A stretch of 64,000 nt of DNA, taken from the NCBI GenBank assembly GCA_964036045.1, contig OZ038382.1, forward strand, positions 150,858,961 through 150,922,960, read 5' to 3'. This document shows, piece by piece, positions 54,977 to 64,000 of this stretch (within the stretch, counting starts at the first letter, position 1; every line of letters begins with the position of its first letter). The notes under the pieces were generated by a model, which had not been told where the DNA came from, made no database searches, and saw nothing but the letters and a program-made list of their open reading frames with translations. Made by a program: the position numbers and the translations under genes. This DNA comes from Eutreptiella sp. 'Long Island Sound 2002' (Eukaryota > Euglenozoa > Euglenophyceae > Eutreptiales > Eutreptiaceae).

Positions 54977-56222
54977 TGTGGGGCAGTCCTCGAGCAAGTC
55001 CGGTGCAATGGAGCGCATGTCCCGGTGGCTTTTTGGAGTCGAGTCCTGGCGGAAGGCCAACGTCGGACGTGGACCGCGAGGGAGAAGGAGACTTATGCCA
55101 TTCTGTGCGTGCTCCAGAAATGATCGGGCCATATCGGACTTCAACCCGTGGTGGTAGGTACCGATCATCAAGCACTTCAGAGGTGGCACAAGGAGCATGT
55201 GGATACTCCCTCGGGTCCAGCGGCAAGGCGAGCCCGATGGCACGAGACTTTTGCGAAGCTCGACTTGAGCGTCGTCTATGTCCCCGGAGACGACAACACT
55301 GTAGCTGATTGCCTTAGTCGTTGGGCCTATCCCGCGGGCAAGGCTTGAGTGGACATATCTAGCCATGGAGACGCCGAGGAAACGGAGGAGGCCAAACACA
55401 TCATTGAGCTCGAGAAGGCCATGGAAGAGGGCGACACCAAGTGCTTTGTGGTCATGGCATCGAAGGCGGAGTTGAGTCAACCACGGGATGCCAGAGTTCG
55501 GGTTTTGACGGAAGAGACTTTGGAGGAATGCCTCATGGCGCCCATTGAGTACGTGGAGTCGGTGCTCATGGAGGATTGGTCGGAGGATTATGCCGCCTCG
55601 GAGAATTGGAACAGGTATTGGAACGCCGTGAGTGCCCCCTCGGACGATGAGTGGCCCGAAGGCTTGACGGAGGATGCGGACAAGCTCTTCCTCAACGACA
55701 AACCATTGGTGCCGGAAAACCGGGTTGAGGCGCTCATTGACCATTGGCACAACGCCCAACTTATGCATCCCGGCCGCGACAAGATGCAACGAGATCTGGA
55801 ATGGAGGTTTGAGTTCCCTCCGGGATACTACACAATCTTAAATCGTTATTGCAACGATTGTGCCGTGTGTAGGGCCACCAAAAGCCCGAACCAATCCACA
55901 GCGGGGAACCCGGTTTTTACGGCGATCCCCGAGGCACCGATGCGCTCCATAGCCATGGACGTGTTTGTCATGCCCGAGGTCACAGTTGAGGGGGAAGAAT
56001 ATGATTGTATTATTTCCGCCGTGGACCGACATAGCGGGTATATCGTTCCGGGTAGGAAGTCCAAGAAGAAGGACAAGAAAGACAAGCATGGAGTGGGTCT
56101 CCAAGCCAAGACCGTCGCACAAGCCATGATTCGGCATTGGCTGACCATCTTCGACGTCCCCGCTGTCATTTGCAGCGACCGGGGGAGTCAATTTGTGGGC
56201 TCCTGGTTCAAGAGCACGTGAA
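54977..56222 (+). repeat. 1.25-kb direct repeat flanking insert D, right copy
   Basis: Partner of 48560-49811. This copy is contiguous with the rest of C integrase on its right, so its right end is the original C sequence. Confidence 0.9.
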
Positions 56223-57078
56223 AGCACATGGGTATTCGACATGCCAAGACCGTGGCGTATCATAGCCGGTCAAACGGCCGCGCGGAGGTCGCCGGGAGGC
56301 AAATGTTCGAGAAGTTCCGCCAATTGCGCATCGAGGAGCCGGGGAGGAATTGGCTTCACTATCTTTGCAGGGTTTCACAAGCCTTCCATGACTTTCCGGG
56401 GCCTACGGGATTGTCTCCTCACCGCAATTTCTTCCCACGGGATCGAGTGTCTCGAACTCTCCTGTGGATGAACCATGGGAACGGCCCCTCGGGATGCGGA
56501 CACCATGATGTGAAGCGGATGCCACAGCGGCCAAGGTGTGCAAGTCCTTGCATGATGAGCATGAGCGGAGGGCCAAGTACAAGTACTCCCTTCAGGACAC
56601 CGTTTGGGGGGAGCGCCATCACAAGGACGTGCTAACCCGCCATCGCCAACAATCGTGGTATATCCCAAAGGTCATCGTGCGCAAGATCAGGCAAGACGTG
56701 AATGCTGTCCAGGTGGGAGACACATCAAAATCCTGGATCAAGACCATACACAACTCTGACCACGGGCGCCCGATGCCAGCGAGCGAGCGGTGAAGTTTGA
56801 GTTCACGGTGGGAGACCTGGAGTCCGATGATGACGGTGAGGAGGATGACTATACCGCGGAGCGGATCCCAACGGACAAGCCGGACCTTGCCACGCCAGGG
56901 GGGGAGGCTATACATGGTTCGCTGGAAAGGATTTGCCGCTTCGCGCGACTCTCGGAAACCTCCGAGCAGTCTTGTGCCGAGGTATACCACGGTGTGGCTG
57001 GACTATCTCAAGAAAAAGGGGATTAGTCTGGACGTCGAGGATGTCTTGGTGCATTTGATCATGCACGAACGGGATTGA
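54977..57078 (+). pseudogene. pol: Element C pol: RNase H/integrase copy and C-terminal end
   Basis: Reads RNase H, the HHCC finger (HPGRDKMQRDLEWRFEF region), the integrase core (MDVF; SDRGSQF; SNGRAEVAGRQ near 56270-56300) and a degraded C-terminal module. Stops: TGA 55121-55123 and TGA 55346-55348 where the left copy has TGG, and TGA 56219-56221 in the core. After 56400 several frame changes occur. The chromodomain remnant is visible only as an acidic lead-in (DDGEEDDYTAERI) and MVRWKGF in another frame. It ends at TGA 57076-57078. Confidence 0.85.
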
Positions 57079-58439
57079 GTGACTCTCCCCTCACCCTTGA
57101 CACGATTGTTTGTTTTTGCTTACTTTGCCGCAGGGATGCACATACCATGGCTCAATACCCCCCGAGTACCCCCCATCCCAATTTCCTTGACATGAGACGG
57201 GCATATGGAACCAAGATCAGTCTTGGATTGTGTTCATATTTTCTCGTGTGCACAATCGGTCGCCGCTTGCTCAAGAAATTCCTACGGATCAAGAATTGTC
57301 AGGACCCACTCATCTTTGCTATTTGTTTTGCGGCGGGAGCGACACCCCCGCTATATGGGATCGTTCGTGGACTTCCCGGTTGGAATTCCAGAGGTTGCGG
57401 GGGATATGAAAGTGATATTTGTTTGCTTTGCTCTCCTTACCCACCTTGCTTTGTTGCTTTATTTTCGCTTTTACTTTTGGAGCAAAGGCACCTATTTGGA
57501 GGTTGCCGGACGCAATGGGGACCACCAGTTGTGCTGAAACCCTCCCCAACTACTACTTCTTTTTTTAGCACAGCACGTTCCATTTCTGGAACACTTGCGC
57601 TATTTTTAGCAGCAAAATTTCAATTTTTAGAACTCCAGAATACCTGCCTCGTTTCGTGTTTCCTCTGAATCCGCAGCGTCCGTGTAGCTGTCCCCATAGC
57701 AATGGTGGGGTCCGTCTCCCACCAGGGTCCCTCAGTTTGGAGATCTCAATTTTTCGCCTGCACTATTTTTAGTAACAAATGTTACTATTTTTAGTAGAAA
57801 ATTGTTTTCTCATTTCTCCGCATTTTCGGAACCTTGGGACCATCCGACCAGATCCAGGACAATTTTTTCGCGAGCTGGACGCGATGGCGACGTCTGTCTG
57901 AGCTCATCTTGCACCCGAAGTCCGATGACTCTGGAAATTGTTGAAAAAAAAATTTGGAAAGGTTTTTTGCGAAAGTTTTTTTTCTCTGCATTGTTTGTGT
58001 CTACACTTGTCATGATGCATGATGACCCCCCCCCAAATACCAATGTCTCCCGCAGGTGGTCCATTACTCTCATGTCTCTTGGTGGGGGTGCGGGTCATGT
58101 GAGGGGTTCATGCTGTGCATGTCAAGCTTCACATATCTGTTTGTGGTCTTTTTATGTAGACCGGTCGACGACGTCGCCTTTGTCTATCTTTGATCAGCCG
58201 AGCCTATGCTTTAAGGTTTAGTGGTGACAGGAGGGAATTCATTCTGTTGAGTTCCTTCATTGTGAAGCCGGTTCGGACCCCCGTGGCCATCTTTGGGTCA
58301 CTTGGGGTGTGTATCTATGGGCCGGCCAGCCGCCATTGGCTGATATCATACTCTCTCATCCACCTGACCTAACCTGATGTGATAGTGTGATAGGCTTGGC
58401 CATTCGAGCTATGAGCGGCCATATTCAATACCGAGGCGT
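57079..58439 (+). other. Region downstream of element C pol, no gene recognised
   Basis: Probably C's 3' UTR and possibly decayed LTR. 57540-57800 is AT-rich with repeated TATTTTTAG and small inverted repeats (for example around 57770-57790). Short open frames are not supported by homology to anything in the window. Confidence 0.4.
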
Positions 58440-60597
58440 CGCCGGCTGAGATTTATATATCGAAATGTCAGGAATCAACAGGGTTTTTTTATCATAATGT
58501 TTCCGTAATTTTTTGGCTATCCGTTCTGTTTGTCAATGTATCGGCGACTGTCAGTTGGCTCGCGATTTTGTGGTAACCGATTGGTTAACTGTTTTTTCCA
58601 GATATTTTTGCGGAAACCTCGATGAAGGATCAGATTTCATCAGTAGAGGGTTCCTTGCTTCCGCAATTTTCATGTTATACACTCGCGAAATTAATCGGAT
58701 TTTCTCAGACATTCAGAATCGGATTTTCGACTTCGAGGTCGCCGCACGTGATATGATGAATTTCGAGTGGTCCTACATTTTTCCCCGATCACGAATCAAC
58801 CTTCTTTTTGTTGTCTCCTTCATTTTTCTTGGAGATATAGGCGAAACAAAATTGATTCCTGAGGCCACTTTGAAGGGTCATATCTCCGGCTCACGGCGAG
58901 GAGTTACAATTTTGAGATATGGGCTAGAATTGCCTTGGTCTCAACTTCATTCAGGTAGCGTCAAACGCCTTAGATGTGTACACATGCCCGGTGTAGCAAG
59001 GGATAATGGTCAAGAGGGTAGAGAGTGATATATAACTCTTGGACCATGCAAGCGAATATTTTAATGCAACTTTCGGGTGTATAGCATGAGTGTTGGGGTT
59101 GCATAGAAACCTTCGTTGGGTTCCCACGTATTTTTAACGTGAAGTTATGTCCATGGAGGGGCATGGCATACCATGGTGGGAGCCACTTTTTAAGGGTATG
59201 TGTTATATGGATGGTATGTGCTTTGTTATGCTCACGCCCATGTTATATATCTCCGTTTGTAGGAAGATATGTGGAGTCATCCGTGGCAAGGGCTTTGGCC
59301 ATGTCCCAATGGTGAGCTCCATATCGCTAGACTTTGTCTACCGCACATCAAGTGCATGTGGGAAGGTTTGCAGAGCGACCCACAAGCGCCACTATCAATT
59401 TTCCCATTTTCATGGTGCGGGTTGGGAGGAGGTTCGAAGGAGTCCCCATGCGTCCATGTGGGGATCCAAGTGGGGGGATTGTTTGCTAATGGTCTCAAGC
59501 AATTGTGGTTTGAACCATATGTTGATACCATGGGTGAGCGAAGTTATATACTATTGTGAATACTTTGAAATCGGCATTATTTGCATGTTTTTGACCTCAT
59601 TTTATGCTCATTTTTGTATTTTATGTGCTCAACTGGTCGGCTAACAGTAAAGTGCCCAAAGATCCGTGAACTATGGTATGTTGCTTATATGTTGGCATAT
59701 GCTTCGGTTTTGTACCTCACCATATGCCGGATCACGCGGTTGCTTTGGTTTGGCACACAAGGCCTCACAAAATTAGGTCTCAAACTCATGAGTTGACTTG
59801 TGAAGCATGGCATGTGTATATCTGGAGGGGTTTGGGAGCCAATGTTGGGATATTCTTGGGCATGGACCTTTGGTTTACATCACCCTTGTATTTTACGTTC
59901 CGGTTTGACACATGCATGGAGCATTTGAATACTTGCCGTATGCATTTTTGAGTATATAATTGATTTTTGGGCATTATGGTGTGATTTGCCTGATTTTGCC
60001 ATGTTGTGAGGTCACCTTCATGGGGCACCTCTCCAAGCCCAATTGACACCAAGTCGAACCAAGGTTATGCAGGGATAGGGCATGGTCCTGAGTGCCACTC
60101 CAGGCCATGACACGCCACCCCCCCCATTGGGCTAGGATTTAGAGGCTTGGGGGAGAACACATTTTTGGGGTTTGTGTAGTGACTTTTGACACATGGCATT
60201 CAGCCATCTTATTTGACTTGGGCATCATGTTGGCGAGTCAAGGGAAGGTCCTGAGTCCAGGGAATGAGGGGTCTATGGCTGTGATTGTGTATGTTTCCAT
60301 CTTTCCCCAACTTTGCTTGATTTGTGTTCATATGCCAATTTCAGGGCTTCCTCTTTGGTGCACTTCTATGTACATGCCCAACGCCCGTGTCTCCGTGTGC
60401 ACCGTGAGACGACCGGCGTATTGAAAGGAGTTGTTGAGAGTCAACGCGGGACCTCAAACATCCTTGGAAGCCCTCAGTGTGGATTGATTGGATTTGGATT
60501 GTACTTGGGAGTTGGGTATTGCAAGGGATCAGGAGCTGTGTGAAGGAGCCATATTTTTCTATTTTTTGTGGGGAATTGTGCAGGATAGGGCAAGATC
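58440..60597 (+). repeat. Probable 5' LTR and leader of element F (boundaries unresolved)
   Basis: 58440-59200 is clearly homologous to B LTR 2830-3600 (shared ATCAACAGGGTTTT, CGGATTTTCGACTTCGA, GGTCAAGAGGGTAGAG and GGAGGGGCATG). GGCGTATTGA near 60413 recalls the B U5 near 5550. The LTR start may be near 58376. An end at TCA 60441-60443 is possible, since the following ACGCGGG could pair over 7 bases (one G-U) with CCCGTGT near 60385, but this is weak. The second LTR is outside the window. Confidence 0.5.
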
Positions 60598-63500
60598 ATG
60601 CAGAACCTGGTGAGAAGCAAGACCATAGGAGTGACAGGAAATGGTGGAAGGGGTACAGCAGGGACCGGTCCTGGTAGGGACCTTCTTTATGGTAGCAGAG
60701 GAGTACCTGCCCCCTACCGCCGCAACGGGGACTCGGGCCCTCATGAGCCCTGCCCAAGGACGCCCCGGGTGCAGATCGTTGAGTCCGTAGAGTCGACGCC
60801 GGACTGGGAAGCCCGAGAAGAGCGAAAATGCTCAGAACGGGGAGCCCTTGCAGGACATGGGCTAGACATGGAGGACCTGGCCTCCATGTATGAAAGGCAA
60901 TGCTGCAAGGCTTGCAATCTCCGCTCCGCTGCGGAGGAGTTGGAGGAGACTGGCAGCAACGGCAGGGCCCGGCGCTACCAGAAGCGCGGGTCCCCAAAAC
61001 CCGCGGCGGAAGCCAGGGCGATGGAGACGGATCCCAGCCTGGTCAGGCTGTGGTCAGCTGCAGATTCCGAGAAGCAATCCGACGGCTATCGGACAGCTTA
61101 CCCTTCGGAGTCGGAGGATATGGCCATACCACCCACAAGGGCGAACACGGCCCCCAAACTCAGCCTGGAGCATGACGCCGAGGCGTTGGAGAGGCCTGCC
61201 AGAGCCAGAACGGCGCCTGTGGCCCGGCACACGGAGCCAACGCGGGATAGCATGGGCGACACACCCATGGCGGAGGAGTCCGAGGCGCCGGGAACCGTGG
61301 GATGCGCCGGATCAGGTGGAAAGCACGTTGAGTGCCACTGCGAGCACGTATCCTTCCTCATCGGCAAGTACCCAAAGATGGGGATGGACGCCATCGTGCA
61401 GCACCTCAACCGCCTGGACAACGTGAAGGACGGCCTAGAGGAGGACGTCGCGGGGATCCTGGATGACCAGTCGGCAGCGGAGAGAGACATGGCGGAGCTG
61501 CGAGCGGAGCAGGACCGGTACCGGGAGAAGCTGGAGATGGCCCTGCAGAAGCAGCAGCGAGTGGTGGACAGCATCCTCCACCTGGTGAAGGACATGTCGG
61601 GACGCCCAAAAAGGTTAGAGGAGTCAGAACCCCTCGCATCGGGTCCGGAGCTCCCAGCAAAGCCGGCAGCGGCACAGCTAGTGGAGCGGGTTAAGACCCT
61701 CAGGAGCGCCATGGAGAAGCCGATGGGCGGCCCTGCAGAGGCACCTCACGCGCCACCGCGTGTTGACCCGGGTGCGCTGCCGTTGGTTCCCATATTCAGC
61801 GAATCCATAATGCTCCGGGAGCAGACGGCACCGGCTGGGTCCATGCGGGAAGAGCGCGCAACCACGGACGTGAGGAGCCTGACGGTACAGATGTCCCATG
61901 CCGCCCAGGATCCACCGACCACTACGACTGCCCATGCAGTTTATGCAGAAGAGGAGATCCAACACCAGACCATGCAAGGGCGAACCATGGGAAGGACCGA
62001 CAGACATGGTCGACCCCATCCAGGCGGAAACCTGTGGGTGAAGGACCCCACTACGGGGATATGGACAGCCGGTGGAGCAAGTCCTTCCCGCATCCCAAAC
62101 CCCATGGGTTCAGGCCCAACTGGACCGCACTCCATGGAGGAGAGGGATGTACGGGGAGTGTATTCACACCCCCCGGCCACAGGTGGTATCCGTCTTGGTG
62201 GAGTGGTGGCTGCGGACGTCAGAGACGCCATCAGGATTGACGACCTCAGGGGAATCAAAATCCCCTATTACAATGGCAACCCCTCCAACCTGGATGACTT
62301 CATCCTGGATTGCGAGGACTTCGCCGAGGAGGTTGTCGGCGAGATGAAGGGAGCGCCAAGGAACAAGTTGGTATGTCGGACATTCCCACACAGACTGGCG
62401 CAGGACCTGAAGGAGGAGCTCAGGGATCAGATCCGCAAGGGAGTGATCCAGACAGAGCAGGCCTGCCTCCAGTGGCTGGAGGACGAGGAGCGAGTGGACG
62501 CCCCCAGCCAGAAGTTGGAGGATTTGTGGTCCATTCCGCTGCCGCTGGAGCGTGGTGAGCTGCGGGTCCGGGAACGGAATCGGTACATCCGCAAGTACCG
62601 AAGAAGCCTCAAGCTGGTGGAGGACTGGAATGAGGCCAGCAAAATCCGACACCTGCTGAAGGACGTCCTCCCCGACCACTGGAAGAGGAGAGTGGAGGAC
62701 AAGGAAAAGAAGAGAGCAAAGAAGCGCGTGGCTGGACGGATCATCGCATCGGAGGATACCCACGCCGGAATAATGGAGTTTTTCCGGCGAAACCTCGGCG
62801 AGCCCAGCCAAATGTTGGGGTTGAAGAACGCCGTCTACGTGGAGGTATTCGGCGACACCATGGAGCAAAGGCTGATGCGCCTCAGCAACGTGGAGTGGAG
62901 GCGCGGAGAGCCGCTGAGGATGCAGGTCATCTTTGCCCGCATGAGCCTGGACGAGATCGTGAAGTACATCACGGTGGAGCTGAAGCTCAATGCCAAGAAC
63001 AAGGCCCACGTGCAGGATCGACAAAGCCAAGGACATCGAGGTCATCGAGAAGATCGCCAGCACTGAGAGGTCAAGGGGGACACGGTCGGCACCGCGGAGG
63101 AAGGGAGTGGAAGCGGCCAAGATTTCTGGACCGCGACCAACCCGGAGGATCATGAAGAGGCCCACTTCTTCGCATTCATAGCGCACAATATGAAGGAGAA
63201 TGGGCAGGACAGGTCCAGGTGGAACCGCCTGGACCCCAGGACCAAGAATCGCAGAGAACCGCGGAGGATCGGGAGCCCGCTGCCCTCTTTCCGCGACTAC
63301 AGATCACAGCACACCGGTTGCTGGGTCTGCTACGGCAAGGGGAACAACCATGCACATGACCAGCGGCATTGCAAGGTAAATGAGGATGACAAGAAGACCT
63401 ACTTCGCCGCCCATCCCGACAAGAAACCCAAGGAGCAACGAATTGCCGATTGGAAGGCGAAGGGCGGGGACGGGCGAAAAGGCCAAGGAAAGGGCCAAGG

Positions 63501-63675
63501 GAAAGGCGGAGGAAAAGGCTATGGTGGAGGACCTGGCCCAGACCGACGCGTGAGGTCGATCGAGGAGGTTGCTGAGGACATGTTGAGGACGTTGGAGGTA
63601 CTCAATTCCCAGCAACTTGATGGACAAAGTCTGAGCGGATCGCAGCAGGAGGGAGCTGCGGCAGGCCATGTCTAG
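60598..63675 (+). pseudogene. gag: Element F gag (one premature TGA)
   Basis: Starts at ATG 60598, aligned with C's ATG 38341. N-terminal arginine-rich and acidic regions; a Cys/His cluster (CHCEHVSFLIG, about 61340); a coiled coil (about 61430-61590, KLEMALQKQQRVVDS); a variable linker; the capsid domain from about 62250 (NLDDFILDCEDFAEEVV, ERVDAP, ARMSLDEIV); the nucleocapsid with CX2CX8HX4C knuckle (63322-63375); and a Gly/Lys-rich tail. TGA 63064-63066 interrupts the frame between capsid and nucleocapsid, and the same frame continues beyond it. The terminal TAG 63673-63675 is the conserved gag-pol stop. Apart from that TGA it is open for 1,025 codons, so F may be recently active. Confidence 0.85.
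63673..63675 (+). promoter_or_regulatory. Conserved in-frame gag/pol TAG (F)
   Basis: TAG AGG AGC, followed by 108 open codons in the same frame to the window end that match C pol. A perfect hairpin GACCT-CAG-AGGTC lies about 24 bases downstream (63699-63711). Confidence 0.6.
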
Positions 63676-64000
63676 AGGAGCCCCAACGGGAGTGGGACCT
63701 CAGAGGTCTCTCCTCCGAAAATCAGTGGAAGTCTAGAGAAAGCGAAGGCACATTGGGTGCCAAAGAAGCCTCCAGAAGAGCCAAAACCACTGAGTTTCGC
63801 CACTCCCAACCCCTGGAGCGCCCTGCCAAGGGAAGTGTATGTGGGCAAGGGACGTGGTAAGAAAGAAGGAGCGACCACGGAGAGCCCCGTGGACGGGCAG
63901 GACCAGCCCAAGATCCACACCATCCGTGACCATACCCTCGAGATCCTGATGCACCCGGATGTGCTAGAGTTGCATGCCGTGAGAGTCGTTCATACACCGC
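63676..64000 (+). CDS. pol: Element F pol, N-terminal 108 codons (cut by window end)
   Basis: Open, same frame as gag. It reads KIHTIRDHTLEILMH and LHAVRVVHTP, aligned with C at 45285-45380, just upstream of where the protease DTG should lie off the window. It has no ATG before codon 93, consistent with expression by readthrough from gag. Confidence 0.8.

Larger units (their letters stand above)
38341..57078 (+). mobile_element. Element C: decayed Ty3/gypsy chromovirus carrying three insertions
   Basis: Internal region of a gypsy element related to F: gag 38341-45056 (split by a TIR transposon), pol 45057-57078 (split by a 0.6-kb insert and insert D). Protein order and motifs match B and F, with many stops and frameshifts. 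LTRs are not identified. Removing the three inserts leaves about 8.1 kb of gag-pol, counting one copy of the 1.25-kb repeat. Confidence 0.8.
58440..64000 (+). mobile_element. Element F: Ty3/gypsy element, 5' part only
   Basis: LTR/leader region, gag 60598-63675 and the first 325 bases of pol, cut by the window end. Gag is closest to element C, while the block 58440-59200 resembles the start of B's LTR. It is better preserved than C: one internal TGA in an otherwise open gag. Confidence 0.75.

Noticed and set aside
57540-57800. AT-rich patch with TATTTTTAG repeats considered as a MITE
   Set aside because: No convincing terminal inverted repeats or target duplication; only small local palindromes.

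Overview
This is a transposon-dense stretch of a nuclear eukaryotic genome. No host gene, rRNA or tRNA was recognised. Nearly everything belongs to four related Ty3/gypsy LTR retrotransposons, called A, B, C and F here, and to other mobile DNA inserted into them. The pol proteins have the order protease, reverse transcriptase, RNase H, integrase. A and B end in a clear C-terminal chromodomain and C has a degraded one, so these are chromoviruses. Chromoviruses occur in plants, algae, fungi and vertebrates. The very large elements (about 18.5 kb) and the TIR DNA transposon would fit a plant or streptophyte-alga genome, but the sequence does not prove the lineage.

Layout. Element A lies on the minus strand and spans the left edge to 36913: 3' LTR start 1-35, 3' UTR, and the 3' end of pol at 1524-2700; then, beyond an insertion, pol 21195-25004, gag 29051-33298 and 5' LTR 33659-36913. 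Element B (plus strand, 2701-21194) is a complete element with two 2.95-kb LTRs, inserted into the integrase region of A with a GTTC target-site duplication. A also carries a 3.7-kb insertion (25194-28857, 'E') flanked by 382-bp direct repeats. Element C (plus strand, about 38.3-57.1 kb) is older and decayed. It holds a TIR DNA transposon in gag (39454-43045), a 0.6-kb insert in the protease region (45491-46088), and a 5.2-kb insert in integrase (49812-54976, 'D') flanked by 1.25-kb direct repeats. Element F (plus strand) begins in the last 5.6 kb with its LTR/leader, gag and the first 325 bases of pol; the rest is off the window.

How the parts work together. Three features point to a shared replication strategy. 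(1) In A and B the 11 bases directly after the 5' LTR are perfectly complementary to 11 bases about 120 nt before the LTR end. This is the layout of self-primed reverse transcription in the Tf1/sushi chromoviruses; no tRNA-type TGG primer site is present. (2) In all four elements gag and pol are in the same frame, separated by a single TAG followed by a CGG/AGG/AGA codon and then AGC/AGT. No ATG precedes the protease in B, so stop-codon readthrough is the simplest expression model. (3) All four gag proteins share an enlarged zinc knuckle, CX2CX8HX4C.

Inserts D and E are different in content, but both end in a (TACC)n tail and both are flanked by direct repeats hundreds of bases long. They may represent an unusual insertion mechanism. 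Most elements are defective: B has a gag frameshift and a gag stop but an intact 6.3-kb pol with an exact in-frame 1356-bp duplication that doubles its protease; A and C carry many stops and frameshifts.
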